Source: Actinomycetes bacterium | GTDB taxonomy: Bacteria; Actinomycetota; Coriobacteriia; Coriobacteriales; UBA8131 | DNA length: 40,541 nt | Direction of reading: 5' to 3' | NCBI GenBank assembly: GCA_009787085.1 | Contig: WRGR01000031.1 | Span: forward strand, 1-40,541 | Shown here: piece by piece, positions 7,973-18,314 of the stretch | Layout: each line of letters begins with the position of its first letter | Numbering within the stretch: the first letter of the stretch is position 1 | Translations under genes and position numbers: made by a program | Notes under the pieces: model-generated | The model's input: the letters and a program-made list of their open reading frames with translations, nothing else | What the model was told of the DNA's origin: nothing | Databases searched by the model: none

Positions 7973-9631
7973 TTACGGAGTATTTTTCGCATATCGGCAT
8001 CTCTCTAGCGATTCCTCAACCAGCGGGTGTTCAGGGCCAAGAACGACTTTGAATAGCTCGTGGGCCTTCTCGTGCCACGGCAGCGCCGCCACATTGTCGC
8101 CTAAGCCCTCGTAGGCCAAGCCGATGTTCTGGTAGGTAATGGCAGTGTACAGACGGCCTTTGTCTGCCGTCTCGTAGATCGCCAAGGCTTTCTGAAAGTA
8201 CTCGAGCTCCTTGGCATGGTCGGCGAGCTGCCGGTAGCTGAGAGCGATGTTGTTGAGATCAGCCACCGTGTCAGGATGGCCGACACCCAGCCTTTCATGG
8301 CTGACGGCCAGTGCCTTTTGAAACAGTTCAACCGCTTGATCACAGTCGCCGAGATGCCGTTGGATAAGGGCGATGCTGCGGTAGGTAGCAGCGGTATCTG
8401 GATGATTGTCGCCCAAGGACCGCTCTTGGACAACCAACGCCTTGCCATAGTAGGCCAATGCCTCATCAAAATCACCAAGATCGTCGCGAACATTGGCAGC
8501 AGCGAGGTAGGCCGCCACGGTTTGGGGGTGCTCAGACCCCAAAGCATCCTCCAGCACCCGCAAAGCGGCCTCGGCATACTCCAGCGCATTGGCACAGTTG
8601 CCGAGCCTTAAGTAGGCATCTGCTACCAAGCTGTTGGCGGCTGCCGCCGCCAAGCTCTGTTCGCCCTGAATGTTCTCGCAGATAAGCAGCGCTTTTTGGA
8701 AGCACTCCAGCGCCAAGTTGTAGTCGCCACTGCACTCATAACCCCTGCCAACAGCAAGATAAAGCCGCGATATGGCCAGCTGGGAGCAGTCATCGTCCAG
8801 TGCAGCCTCAGCCTGCCGGGCGATCGCCAGCAGATGTGGGGCAAAACAGACTAACTCTATCAGCGTCTCCGTGCTTTCTTGGACGCGGGCAGAAACCGAA
8901 TCATCGCTGCTGGCCGTCAGTTCGTCACCCAAGAGGCCGCTGACCACCGTGTCAGCCATTGACAAACAACAGGAGAGCCAGAAGGTGTCCTCACCCTCAA
9001 TGGCCTGGTGCTTGACAGCCAGCTGTGTGACCACCGGCATTGTCAACAACAGCTCGCGGTTTCCGCCGCTGGCCACGGTGCCAAGGCGGCCGTCACTGGT
9101 GCCACCATCACCAGCGCCACCATCGTCGCCCTCCACGCTGATCAGCGCAAATCCTACCAGCATATTGAGAACCTGTTTTAGCTCACTCTGGCTGCTGCCG
9201 CCGAACAGCCCCTGCAAAGGCTGGGGCAGCGCGGCCTGCCCCCTCTGGAGCAAAGAGAGCGGTAGGGAGTCGGTGGCGCAATAGGCCAATAGGTAAAGAA
9301 GTTGCCTGGCACTTTGGGACTCGATGGCATCGATTGTCAGCAACTGCACAGATGCGGCCATCAGCTCGTGGGCACAGTCCTCCGCCGAATACCTGATCCG
9401 CAGCTCATCAAAACCGTGCTGCCGCAACAAGCCGATGTAGCTGGCACAGTCTTGGCCGGACTGGACAAGGAAGGCCGTCGCATGCTCCAACGCCATGGGG
9501 ATAAAACCCAGCAGACCAGCCAGCTGGCCGGCCTCGACCGCAGCAACCCCAGGCACCCGGCTCTGTACAAAAGCAACAGCCTCGGCCTCTGAGAAGAGGC
9601 TGAGATCAGCTATGTTCGCCATCTGCTCCAT
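7973..9631 (-). CDS. TPR protein, C-terminal half of a STAND/NB-ARC-type ATPase
   Basis: The first 60 residues (LFSEAEAVAFVQSR, then LAGLLGFIPMALEHATAFL) match the helical/winged-helix segment that follows the nucleotide-binding domain in bacterial NB-ARC-TPR proteins. After a middle region with a Gly/Asp-rich insert, residues about 290-545 hold at least six kinesin-light-chain-type TPRs with a 42-residue period (LGDFDEALAYYGKALVVQE, LGSEHPQTVAAYLAAANVR). No P-loop or Walker B is present, and an in-frame TAG lies directly before the first ATG, so the NTPase half is missing. Starts at 9631 or 9622 (GGAG close by) are possible. It may be a surviving protein-interaction fragment or a decaying gene; its role is unknown. 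Confidence 0.7.
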   Translation of the reverse strand: MEQMANIADLSLFSEAEAVAFVQSRVPGVAAVEAGQLAGLLGFIPMALEHATAFLVQSGQDCASYIGLLRQHGFDELRIRYSAEDCAHELMAASVQLLTIDAIESQSARQLLYLLAYCATDSLPLSLLQRGQAALPQPLQGLFGGSSQSELKQVLNMLVGFALISVEGDDGGAGDGGTSDGRLGTVASGGNRELLLTMPVVTQLAVKHQAIEGEDTFWLSCCLSMADTVVSGLLGDELTASSDDSVSARVQESTETLIELVCFAPHLLAIARQAEAALDDDCSQLAISRLYLAVGRGYECSGDYNLALECFQKALLICENIQGEQSLAAAAANSLVADAYLRLGNCANALEYAEAALRVLEDALGSEHPQTVAAYLAAANVRDDLGDFDEALAYYGKALVVQERSLGDNHPDTAATYRSIALIQRHLGDCDQAVELFQKALAVSHERLGVGHPDTVADLNNIALSYRQLADHAKELEYFQKALAIYETADKGRLYTAITYQNIGLAYEGLGDNVAALPWHEKAHELFKVVLGPEHPLVEESLERCRYAKNTP

Positions 9632-9685
9632 CTATCTCGGCAACAGTGACACCCTGACTACGCAAACAGGGTGCCGATGCGCCTA

Positions 9686-10411
9686 CTAATCGTTCCAAGT
9701 GACCTCCCCAGTTACGATATTGTAATAGGCTCCTATAACAGTAACCTTCTGACTTTTGGCAATTTCGTCATTCTTGATTTTAGAAACTACGCTATCGACA
9801 TTGGTATGAATTGCCGTATCCACATCGGTCTCGTTGCCGATCGAGGCCTTAATGGTATTGACGATGGACTCCAAGGCTTCCGGGAAGGTGCCGCCCTGCA
9901 CAGCTGCCGTCACCGCACCACAGCTGCTGTGACCGACAACCACAACCAGCGGGGCATGCAGGTGCTCAGCAGCGTACTCCATTGAGCCAAGTGCAGTTAT
10001 GTCGGCAATATTTCCGGCGTTACGGATAACAAAAATGTCACCGAGCTTCTGGTCGAAATAGATCTCAGGTGAGTCTCGGGAATCAGAGCACGTGAGGACG
10101 ATTGCGAAGGGCTTTTGCCCGTCTTTGAGAACGTCTCGGTCGGCTGCGTTCGTGTCCCGATTAATACCTTTATCCTCAACATAACGCCGGTTTCCGTCTT
10201 TGAGGTATTGTAGTGCCTCTGAGGCATCCGTGACCTCCGCTGCAGGATTGTGGACATCTGTCTGAAAGTCCGCCACTGCTTGGCCTGTGTCTGCCGTACC
10301 GCTGTTTTGGGTGCTTGTCTGGGTGTCCGTTTGGGCACCGGGGCTGCCACAAGCAACTAGGGCGGCCAGCAGCATCACGGATATTGCGATTGCCAAAATC
10401 TTACGCCTCAT
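9686..10411 (-). CDS. lipoprotein beta-carbonic anhydrase
   Basis: Interconverts CO2 and bicarbonate. The zinc ligands and active-site motifs of the beta class are intact: LTCSDSR (Cys108, Asp110), VIRNAGN and GHSSCGAV (His161, Cys164). I start at ATG 10411 because AGGAG lies 10 nt upstream and the product then opens with MRRKILAIAI, a hydrophobic stretch and the lipobox LVAC (Cys21). Residues 22-60 are a Thr/Gln/Ala-rich linker, as in surface lipoproteins. So the enzyme should sit on the outer face of the membrane, unusual for beta-carbonic anhydrases, which are mostly cytoplasmic. It is divergent from the PTS EIIC-like gene. Confidence 0.88.
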   Translation of the reverse strand: MRRKILAIAISVMLLAALVACGSPGAQTDTQTSTQNSGTADTGQAVADFQTDVHNPAAEVTDASEALQYLKDGNRRYVEDKGINRDTNAADRDVLKDGQKPFAIVLTCSDSRDSPEIYFDQKLGDIFVIRNAGNIADITALGSMEYAAEHLHAPLVVVVGHSSCGAVTAAVQGGTFPEALESIVNTIKASIGNETDVDTAIHTNVDSVVSKIKNDEIAKSQKVTVIGAYYNIVTGEVTWND

Positions 10412-10538
10412 AAACTGAACATCTCCTTCACAATTACAGTCTGCCGACGAGCCATTGGATGAACTCGCAAAGGGTAGTCTACCACAATGCTTCACCCGCC
10501 CAATTGCTGAATGCCTTCAGACATGTACCGTCGGCTTT

Positions 10539-10550
10539 CCAGTATACTGG
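10539..10550. promoter_or_regulatory. palindrome overlapping a -10 box before the EIIC-like gene
   Basis: CCAGTATACTGG is a perfect 12-bp palindrome containing TATACT (10543-10548). That -10 is placed so that transcription would start at about the ATG at 10555, giving a leaderless mRNA. No convincing -35 is visible. The palindrome could be an operator or just a symmetric promoter element. Confidence 0.4.
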
Positions 10551-10554
10551 GCTG

Positions 10555-11745
10555 ATGAATGATGCAGAACCGATAGATTCAGATAATTTGGCTGCTTCTG
10601 AGCCTGCGGCTGGAGGCGACGCAGCATCTGCGGTGCCATCGTCCGAAACGTCGACGACACTGGATCCTGAGCCCGCAAGGCCCCCGAACCGCCTTCAAGC
10701 CTTCCTCGCCCGCAAGGATATCGTCTTCAGCGTCCAACGCTACGCCTACGATGCCTTCTCGGCGCTGGCATTAGGGCTTTTCGCCTCCCTCTTGATCGGC
10801 ACGATCTTAAATACCGCTGGCACGCTGACCCATGCCCAGTTCCTCATCGACACCGGCAAGTTCGCCAGTTCGGTCTCTGGGGCAGCGATGGCCGTAGCTA
10901 TCGGCTATGCCCTCAAAGCGCCGCCATTGGTGCTTTGCTCACTGGTTGCCGTGGGTTCAGCCGCCAACCAGCTCGGCGGTGCCGGTGCGCCACTGGCAGT
11001 GCTGTTTATCGCAATCATCGCCGCAGAATTCGGTAAGGCTGTCTCTAAGGAGACGTCCATCGACCTGATCGTCACGCCACTGGTCACCATTCTGGTGGGC
11101 GTGGCCGCCGCTTGGTTGTTGGCTCCACCGATCGGCACTGCTGCCTCCCAACTGGGCAGTCTCGTAATGTGGGCCACCGAGCTGCAGCCGCTGCTGATGG
11201 GTGCCCTCGTCGCCCTGATCATCGGTTTGGCACTGGTCATGCCAACCTCTTCGGCAGCCATCTGTGCCGCTCTCGGCTTGACTGGACTGGCCGGTGGCGC
11301 GGCCGTGGCCGGCTGCTGCGCCCAAATGGTCGGCTTCGCGCTGATCAGCTTCCGTGAGAACCGTTGGGGCGGGCTTGTCTCCCAGGGCCTCGGCACTGCC
11401 AAGCTGCAGATGCCGAACATCTTCCGCAATCCGCGTATCATCATTCCGACCTTGGTGGTTTCAGCCATTAACGGTGCCCTAGCCGCCACAGTCTTCCAGT
11501 TCCACATGGACGGGCCGGCCATTGCCTCGGGCATGGGCACCAGCGGCCTCGTCGGCCCGATCGGTGTTTACAGCGGCTGGGTGGAACAGGCAGCGGCCGG
11601 CCTACGTCCGGCGATCAGTGCGACCGACTGGCTGGCCATGCTGCTGGTCTGCCTAGTGATCCCAGCCGTTCTGAGCCTTGCCTTGGCCGCTATCCTGCGC
11701 AAGCTGGGCTGGATTCGCAAAGACGACCTGAAGATACCGCTGTAG
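10555..11745 (+). CDS. PTS EIIC-like membrane transporter
   Basis: A polytopic protein with about nine hydrophobic segments after a 50-residue acidic/Pro-rich cytoplasmic tail. Stretches such as GKFASSVSGAAMAVAIGYAL, GLALVMPTSSAAICAALGL, CAQMVGFALISFRENRWGG and SGMGTSGLVGPIGVY resemble the PTS_EIIC_2 family (membrane subunit without EIIA/EIIB domains; substrate unknown). ATG 10555 is chosen over the open frame's 10459 because the preceding residues lie in the promoter region. No ribosome site is obvious, but a TATACT ending 6 nt before the ATG suggests a leaderless transcript. No other PTS gene is adjacent, so sugar phosphotransfer by this protein is unproven. Confidence 0.72.
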   Translation: MNDAEPIDSDNLAASEPAAGGDAASAVPSSETSTTLDPEPARPPNRLQAFLARKDIVFSVQRYAYDAFSALALGLFASLLIGTILNTAGTLTHAQFLIDTGKFASSVSGAAMAVAIGYALKAPPLVLCSLVAVGSAANQLGGAGAPLAVLFIAIIAAEFGKAVSKETSIDLIVTPLVTILVGVAAAWLLAPPIGTAASQLGSLVMWATELQPLLMGALVALIIGLALVMPTSSAAICAALGLTGLAGGAAVAGCCAQMVGFALISFRENRWGGLVSQGLGTAKLQMPNIFRNPRIIIPTLVVSAINGALAATVFQFHMDGPAIASGMGTSGLVGPIGVYSGWVEQAAAGLRPAISATDWLAMLLVCLVIPAVLSLALAAILRKLGWIRKDDLKIPL

Positions 11746-11999
11746 CGCCAACCCCAGGGAAGCGCCGGTTTGATCAAAACCCAGTCCCACACGGCCCCTG
11801 ATCCGCAATCCGAGCGATAGCGACTCGCCGCGCCTCTCCTCCAGACAGTCTGTTCCGACATAATGTATTTCACTTGGTAGGCTGGCCTCTGCACTTGCCC
11901 AATTACTATAGCTTTTCCATACCGGTTTATAAAAATCAAATGGTGGATGGAATAGTAGTGAAAGCGCGCTTAAAGAAAAGTGACCCGCAACTGACTACA
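11746..11999. other. gene-poor gap after the EIIC-like gene
   Basis: No convincing gene. The first 40 bases contain GGGAAGCGCCGGTTTGATC, which looks like one decayed end of the palindromic repeat family. The rest, toward 12000, is AT-richer and may be the remains of whatever followed the ABC ATPase fragment. Confidence 0.4.
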
Positions 12000-12245
12000 T
12001 TAGACGATAGTGCCATCACGAATATGAACTATCCTATCGCCCATCTCAGCGATATCCATGTTATGGGTGATCAACATGATCGTGCAGCCATTGCCGTTTA
12101 GCTGTTTGAGAATTTTCATGATTTCAAGAGACGTTTTTGTGTCCAACGCGCCTGTGGGCTCATCTGCCAGAATCACCTGTGGCTGATTGACCACTGCCCT
12201 AGCAATTGCTACACGCTGCTTCTGGTCCCCGGACAAGTTTTTGAC
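12000..12245 (-). pseudogene. C-terminal fragment of an ABC-transporter ATPase (MacB/LolD type)
   Basis: About 80 residues keep the second half of an ABC ATPase: a signature motif changed to [14 protein letters not shown] (normally LSGGQ), Walker [13 protein letters not shown] and the H-loop LITHN, ending in [12 protein letters not shown]. Walker A and the first half are gone; upstream, the frame runs into sequence belonging to a Fic protein read in a different phase. No permease gene follows. It is a decayed leftover. Confidence 0.85.
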
Positions 12246-12249
12246 ATAC

Positions 12250-12420
12250 TCATACAGTATCGAGAATCGCGGAAAGCGTAAACTCAATGAACTCGTTGAT
12301 GTCGTTTTTTCTCTGGGCGCTTTGAAGCACCTCGTAGTACTGTGGTCTTCTCTCATACACCACCGACTCCATAGGTATCCATGCGAAAACCGCGTTGCAC
12401 TTGGCAAGAATGAGTGTTTG
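12250..12420 (-). pseudogene. C-terminal fragment of a Fic-family protein
   Basis: In the frame ending with TGA at 12250-12252 the product reads [32 protein letters not shown] and [15 protein letters not shown]. This is the well-conserved tail of Fic AMP-transferase-like proteins (WLPVE, YY, FIEFML). The catalytic HPFxxGNGR region is absent, and a stop precedes the fragment next to the hcp end. It abuts the ABC ATPase fragment with no spacer, so a deletion joined two dead genes. Confidence 0.75.
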
Positions 12421-12439
12421 TCAGAGGCGCCAACTAATG

Positions 12440-13981
12440 CTACTCACCCAAGATGTCTGCCAAATCGGCTTCGACACTGGTTGTCGGCTTGATTCCATAG
12501 TTCTCGACCAACAAGTTGAGCACATTTGGAGAAACGAAAGCAGGAAGGGATGGCCCCAGTCGGATGTCCTTGATGCCCAAGAAGAGCAGCGACAACAGGA
12601 TGCTGACCGCTTTTTGCTCGAACCACGACAGCACCAAGCTCAGCGGCAAGTCGTTGACACCACAGCCGAATGCCTCTGCCAGCGCCAGCGCCACCTGCAC
12701 GGCGCTGTAAGCATCGTTGCACTGCCCCATGTCTAAAAGCCGTGGAATGCCGTCGATCTCCCCCAAGTCGAGGTCGTTGAAGCGGTACTTGCCGCAGCCC
12801 AAGGTGAGAATGACGGTGTCGCTGGGAGTTTGCTCCACGAAGTCCCGGAAGTAGTTTCGCCCCACCTTGGCACCATCACAGCCGCCGACCAAGAAGAAAT
12901 GCTTGATGCCCCCGCGCTTCACCGCTCCGATCACCGCGTCGGCCTGAGAGAGCACCGCCGCATGACCGAAGCCAGTGGTCAGCGCAGCAGCCGCTGACAC
13001 GGTAGCCAACGCGGTGGTTGCCACAGTGCCAGCCTGTTCTTGTTGGTAGCCTCCGAGCGCCAGTGCCTTGTTGATGAGCGGCGTGAAATTTTTGTCCGCG
13101 CCAATGTGCTGGAGGCCGGGGTAGCCAACAGCCGCAGTGGTGAACACCCGATCGGCATAGCTGGGCTTCGGTGGCATCAGACAGTTGGTGGTAAACAGAA
13201 AAGCTGCTGGCACACCAGCAAACTCCCGCTGCTGGTTTTGCCAAGCCGTACCGAAATTGCCCGCCAGCTGCGGGTACTTCCGCAGCTCAGGATAAGCGTG
13301 AGCGGGCAGCATCTCCCCATGCGTGTAGACGCTGATATTTATGTTCTCGGTCTGCTCCAACAACAGCTTCAGGTCTTGAAGGTCGTGGCCGCTGACCACA
13401 ATGATGGGTCCCGGCTTGACGGAGCGGCTGACCGTGGTCGGCACCGGGCTGCCAAAGGCGGCGCTGTTCGCCTTGTCCAGCAACTCCAAAACATGCAGGT
13501 TGACCTCACCGCACTCCAGCACCAGCCCCAGCAGCTCGTTTTGGCCGTAGCCGTCTTGGCCGATGGCGGCCAGCGCCTTTTGGATAAAAGCACAAGCCTC
13601 GCAAACGTCGTGGCCGAGTACGAAGCAGTGGTAGGCATAAGCCGCCACGCCGCGCACTCCGAGCAACAGCAGCGTCTTTAGGCTACGCACGTCCTCACTG
13701 GCATCACGCACCTTGTAAAGCTCGTAGAACGGCTGGCCGACAGTGCCGATCAACTTCTCCAACGTTGCATCGTTGAAGTTGACGTTGGTCAGGGTGGCGA
13801 ACAGCGACTCTAGGAGCAGACCATCACCCAGCTTAACACCCCTGTTGGCAGCAGTGATCAACGCCCCAGTCAACTCGTCTTGGAGCCGCGCCGTGTTCGC
13901 CGACTTGCCGCAGACCCCAACGCTGGTACAGGCTTTGCCGCCAGCCGTCTGCTCACATTGCATACAAAACATCTCACCCAT
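12440..13981 (-). CDS. hcp: hybrid-cluster protein / hydroxylamine reductase
   Basis: Cytoplasmic Fe-S enzyme of anaerobes; reduces hydroxylamine in vitro and in other bacteria is tied to NO and nitrosative-stress handling. The N-terminus [18 protein letters not shown] supplies Cys6, Cys9 and Cys18, with Cys24 soon after (CxxC-x8-C-x5-C) for the cubane cluster. Hybrid-cluster ligand regions follow: [26 protein letters not shown] and [12 protein letters not shown] start at ATG 13981 with GGAG 6 nt upstream. The frame is open to 14152, but that part is repeat element B. Length 513 is near the family norm. Confidence 0.93.
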   Translation of the reverse strand: MGEMFCMQCEQTAGGKACTSVGVCGKSANTARLQDELTGALITAANRGVKLGDGLLLESLFATLTNVNFNDATLEKLIGTVGQPFYELYKVRDASEDVRSLKTLLLLGVRGVAAYAYHCFVLGHDVCEACAFIQKALAAIGQDGYGQNELLGLVLECGEVNLHVLELLDKANSAAFGSPVPTTVSRSVKPGPIIVVSGHDLQDLKLLLEQTENINISVYTHGEMLPAHAYPELRKYPQLAGNFGTAWQNQQREFAGVPAAFLFTTNCLMPPKPSYADRVFTTAAVGYPGLQHIGADKNFTPLINKALALGGYQQEQAGTVATTALATVSAAAALTTGFGHAAVLSQADAVIGAVKRGGIKHFFLVGGCDGAKVGRNYFRDFVEQTPSDTVILTLGCGKYRFNDLDLGEIDGIPRLLDMGQCNDAYSAVQVALALAEAFGCGVNDLPLSLVLSWFEQKAVSILLSLLFLGIKDIRLGPSLPAFVSPNVLNLLVENYGIKPTTSVEADLADILGE

Positions 13982-14020
13982 GGTCTTCTCCATTTCTTGT
14001 TCATCATTCTCGTTGCTGCT

Positions 14021-14183
14021 GGGGAGATGCCGATTAATGCTGCTATGCCAGATTGTAAGCTGAACCGCACTAGGACTGTTCGGGCAAACAGAGCCACTAC
14101 TAGCAGTAATGGCGCTGTTTGCCCGAGCGGGCATGGGCGGCCCAGCTTGCAAGATGGCGTGGCATGATCGATCGGCATCCCCC
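14021..14183. repeat. 163-bp palindromic repeat, full copy B
   Basis: The left end GGGGAGATGCCGAT is the inverted match of the right end ATCGGCATCCCCC. Inner arms also pair (TCGGGCAAACAG against CTGTTTGCCCGA), and the centre CACTACTAGCAGTAATGG is shared with copy A. It begins 39 bp upstream of the hcp start codon, so hcp transcription must come through or from this element. Confidence 0.9.
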
Positions 14184-14231
14184 TAGTGTTCAGGGTCACC
14201 TGATGCCCAATGCCAACGATACTACGATAGG

Positions 14232-14294
14232 AACACTCGGTCGGTGTGATTTGCAACGGCAATGACTGCAGTTTGAGATTAGTCGGTACTTCCC
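14232..14294. repeat. right-end fragment of the palindromic repeat family (B2)
   Basis: GGCAATGACTGCAGTTTGAG followed by ATTAGTCGGTACTTCCC matches the right half seen in copies E and G (GCAATG-CCGTA-TTTGGAC, then CTGATCGGCGCTTC). It lies 50 bp beyond copy B and ends on the stop codon of the UPF0210 gene. Confidence 0.6.
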
Positions 14295-15658
14295 TAGTTC
14301 TTCAAGCTGTTCAGCGGTGCTGGAAAACGACCGCCGCGGTGGGCGAAAACACTGCCAGCATGCTGGTTGACCGGCATTACCGGTGCCGACCCCAGAAGAC
14401 CGCCGAATTGCAAGGTGTCACCTGCTACGTGGCCAATAGCCGGGATCAGACGCACTGCCGTGGTCTTGGAGTTGATGACACCGATGGCCATCTCATCGGC
14501 AATGATGCCGGCGATGGTTTCCAGCGTAGTGTCACCAGGTACGGCAATCATGTCTAAGCCAACAGAACAAACGCTGGTCATGGCTTCCAACTTCTCCAAA
14601 CTGAGCGCTCCAGCCTGCACGGCACGAACCATGGCAGCATCCTCGCTAACAGGGATAAAAGCACCCGAAAGCCCACCGACAGCCGAGGAAGCCATCACGC
14701 CCCCCTTCTTTACGGCATCGTTTAAGAGCGCCAAGGCCGCTGTGGTTCCCGGGCCGCCAGTTTGGCCTACACCGATGACCTCGAGAATGGCCGCCACGGA
14801 GTCACCCTCAGCAGGAGTTGGTGCTAGTGACAGGTCAAGAATACCCATTTGCACGCCGAGCCGCCGCGAGGCCTCACGGGCGATCAGCTCGCCGGCTCGG
14901 GTGATCTTGAAGGCGGTAGCCTTAACGGCCTCGGCTACGGCAGTAATATCAGCCGTCTTCGGCATTTCGGCCAACACAGCTCGCACCACTCCCGGCCCAG
15001 AAACACCAACATTGACCACTGCTTCGGACTCACCACTGCCATGGAAGGCTCCGGCCATGAAGGGGTTGTCCTCTACCGCATTGGCGAAGATCACCAATTT
15101 GGCACAACCCAAGGAGTCCGCAGCAGCGGTGGCCTTGGCCGTATCTAGGATGGTTTTGGCCATCACCAACACTGCGTCCATATTGATGCCGGCACGTGTC
15201 GAGGCCACGTTGACGCTAGAGCAAACCCGTTGCGTGGCTGCTAGGGCGGAGGGGATGGAGGCAATCAGCGTAGCATCAGTAGCGCTTGTTCCCTTATGTA
15301 CTAATGCTGAGAAACCGCCAACGAAATCCACACCGACTGCAGCCGCCGCTGTGTCCATCGCTTGAGCAACAGGGGTCAGATCGGCGGCCTGAGTGGCGGC
15401 ACAGACTTCGGCTATCGGTGTCACTGAGAGGCGCTTGTTGGCTATCGGGATACCGTACTCGCGGGCCAAATCGTCAGCTGTGGGTACCAGTCGTTCAGCG
15501 GCACGTACCAGCCGCTCATAGATCTTGGCTGCACACTGTCGCACATCCTCGTGACCGCAGTCTCGAATTGAGAGCCCCAGCGTAATAGTACGAATATCCA
15601 AATGTTGCTGGGCGATCATCGCCAGAGTCTCGGAAACCTCACGTGGACTGATCTGCAT
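14294..15658 (-). CDS. UPF0210 (DUF711/PFL-like) family protein
   Basis: A 454-residue member of the UPF0210 family, whose biochemical role is unsettled; structures resemble the PFL/glycyl-radical fold without the radical motif. Typical stretches are [84 protein letters not shown] and [18 protein letters not shown] choose ATG 15658 (GGGGAG 10 nt upstream) over GTG 15667. The small ACT-domain protein (UPF0237) that usually precedes this gene is not here; repeat C and serS are upstream. Confidence 0.92.
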   Translation of the reverse strand: MQISPREVSETLAMIAQQHLDIRTITLGLSIRDCGHEDVRQCAAKIYERLVRAAERLVPTADDLAREYGIPIANKRLSVTPIAEVCAATQAADLTPVAQAMDTAAAAVGVDFVGGFSALVHKGTSATDATLIASIPSALAATQRVCSSVNVASTRAGINMDAVLVMAKTILDTAKATAAADSLGCAKLVIFANAVEDNPFMAGAFHGSGESEAVVNVGVSGPGVVRAVLAEMPKTADITAVAEAVKATAFKITRAGELIAREASRRLGVQMGILDLSLAPTPAEGDSVAAILEVIGVGQTGGPGTTAALALLNDAVKKGGVMASSAVGGLSGAFIPVSEDAAMVRAVQAGALSLEKLEAMTSVCSVGLDMIAVPGDTTLETIAGIIADEMAIGVINSKTTAVRLIPAIGHVAGDTLQFGGLLGSAPVMPVNQHAGSVFAHRGGRFPAPLNSLKN

Positions 15659-15678
15659 GTTTATCACACTCCCCTCTA

Positions 15679-15752
15679 GGCCGACTCAGCGGCGCAAAAG
15701 ATTGCGAGTCAAGGCCGCAATGACCGTGGTTGGCACATTGGTCGGCGCTCTT

Positions 15753-15753
<1 letters not shown>
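15679..15753. repeat. short copy C of the palindromic repeat family
   Basis: GCCGACTCAGCGGCGCAAAA and ATTGCGAGTCAAGGCCGCAA, then TGACCGTGGTTGGCACATTG and GTCGGCGCTC, follow the short-form consensus (left arm with ATTGCGAGC, right end with CAATGACCGTAG...GATCGGCGCTTC). It fills the space between serS and the UPF0210 gene and touches the serS stop. Confidence 0.65.
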
Positions 15754-17081
<1,328 letters not shown>

Positions 17082-17140
17082 CTATGGAAGCAGTGACCGA
17101 CACGGTTATCTGCTGTGGCTGATGGTCTAGCCCAGCAGCA

Positions 17141-17168
17141 TTAACCAACACTGCCATTACAGTATAAT
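17141..17168 (+). promoter_or_regulatory. promoter of the small membrane-protein gene
   Basis: TTAACC (17141-17146), a 16-bp spacer, then TATAAT (17163-17168). Transcription would begin about 25 nt before the ATG at 17199. Confidence 0.6.
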
Positions 17169-17198
17169 TGAAGCTCTAACGATGGATTGGGATAAGAT

Positions 17199-17354
17199 AT
17201 GAACGAGTTCTTCGCCTGGCTGACAGGAACACCAGTTGGCATTGCCGCCTTGCTCGGTGCCTTGTTTTTGCTGTTCTTGCTGTTTGCCGCACTTTACGAG
17301 CTGCGTACCCGCAAACGCTTTCCGAACCGTGGTGGCCGCAGCAAACAGAAGTAG
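17199..17354 (+). CDS. small single-TM membrane protein (51 aa)
   Basis: MNEFFAWLTGTPVG leads into one long hydrophobic helix (IAALLGALFLLFLLFAALY, residues 15-33), then a strongly basic tail (RTRKRFPNRGGRSKQK). By the positive-inside rule the C-terminus is cytoplasmic. A good promoter lies upstream, and the gene is convergent with the PRC-barrel gene, ending 6 bp from it. I recognise no family; it may be a small envelope protein related in role to its PRC/YtxH neighbours. Confidence 0.65.
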   Translation: MNEFFAWLTGTPVGIAALLGALFLLFLLFAALYELRTRKRFPNRGGRSKQK

Positions 17355-17360
17355 TTTTAG

Positions 17361-18287
17361 CTACTCGCTCTTTTTGGCCGACGATGACTTCTTCTTGGCC
17401 TCACCAGACCTGCTTTTTGCAGCGCCGCCGGTTGCTGTTGATTCGGGGTGCCGTGCGTTTTTGTACTCGTCTCTAAACGCCTTAAACATGCCAGTCGTCC
17501 GGTTGACTTGGTGCTTCAACACTTTAGAGCCAGTTTCAACGAGTTTTCCGGTACCCGTCCCAGCAGCGGCTGTGCCAGCAGACGCGTCACCTCTCCGTTC
17601 TGCTAAAGAACGCTTGGCTTTGCCTATTGCCTTGCCGGTCTTATACCCCAGCTTCTCCACACCCTTGCCCGCCTTCTCGGCAACTTCTCCGGCCACTCTT
17701 CCAGCGGCATCAGTTTTCTCCTTGACCGCATTGCCGATCACAGCAACCTGCTTCCCAGCGTGTGCCGCCAAACCGCCCTCAGCCTCATTAGGCACAAAGC
17801 CTTGACTCAGCCAGAGCTGGGCATCTGCAAATCTTTCCACATTCGCCAGCGGCACCCGTCTACTGCCAAGCAAAGCCTTGGAGCCGGCACCGCCGCTGAC
17901 CATGAAATCTCGCACCCCCCCGTCATGCTCGTTGTACTCTACCGCGTCGACTTTGCCCACAAGCCCACCAGCAGCAGTCAGCACCGGCATGCCTTCGACC
18001 AGCAGGGCAGTGTCCCAATCCAGCCCTAGGCGGCGGCAAGCCGAACTATCCCAGCTACTCTGATGCCCGTCGACCACAATGCGTCCGTCCACCACTTGAA
18101 AGCTATCCCAAGCAAAAAAGCGATCAGGGCGTTTGATCATCCATAAAAGATCGCCTCGTTTAACTAGATAACCTGCCAGATGCGAGCCGTCAGGAAACAA
18201 TAGGGCGCGCCGAACCTTGCCGACGCGCCTCATCCATCGTTTGCCGCCCAACACGCCGATACCGACGAATTCTGCCGTGCTACGCAA
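17361..18287 (-). CDS. PRC-barrel domain protein with basic tail
   Basis: Residues 1-70 (EFVGIGVLGGKRWMRRVGKV, LLFPDGSHLAGYLV) and about 95-150 (GMPVLTAAGGLVGKVDAVEY) look like two PRC-barrel units, small beta-barrels that bind partners at membranes or on RNA. Residues about 180-308 are low-complexity, rich in Ala, Gly, Lys and Ser, with a helical KEKTDAAGRVAGEVAEKAGK stretch and a lysine-rich end. The start is a TTG at 18287 without a strong ribosome site. It lies 27 bp behind the YtxH-like gene and is probably co-transcribed. Exact function unknown. Confidence 0.7.
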   Translation of the reverse strand: MRSTAEFVGIGVLGGKRWMRRVGKVRRALLFPDGSHLAGYLVKRGDLLWMIKRPDRFFAWDSFQVVDGRIVVDGHQSSWDSSACRRLGLDWDTALLVEGMPVLTAAGGLVGKVDAVEYNEHDGGVRDFMVSGGAGSKALLGSRRVPLANVERFADAQLWLSQGFVPNEAEGGLAAHAGKQVAVIGNAVKEKTDAAGRVAGEVAEKAGKGVEKLGYKTGKAIGKAKRSLAERRGDASAGTAAAGTGTGKLVETGSKVLKHQVNRTTGMFKAFRDEYKNARHPESTATGGAAKSRSGEAKKKSSSAKKSE

Positions 18288-18314
18288 GGAGCACTCTTCT
18301 AGTAAGACGACTAA

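Noticed and set aside
11874-12101. 75-codon plus-strand frame
   Set aside because: It runs antisense into the ABC ATPase fragment and lacks a ribosome site and any family similarity.
13870-14262. Frames of about 100-130 codons on both strands over 13870-14262
   Set aside because: They lie over palindromic element B and the hcp start; the symmetry of the repeat opens frames on both strands.
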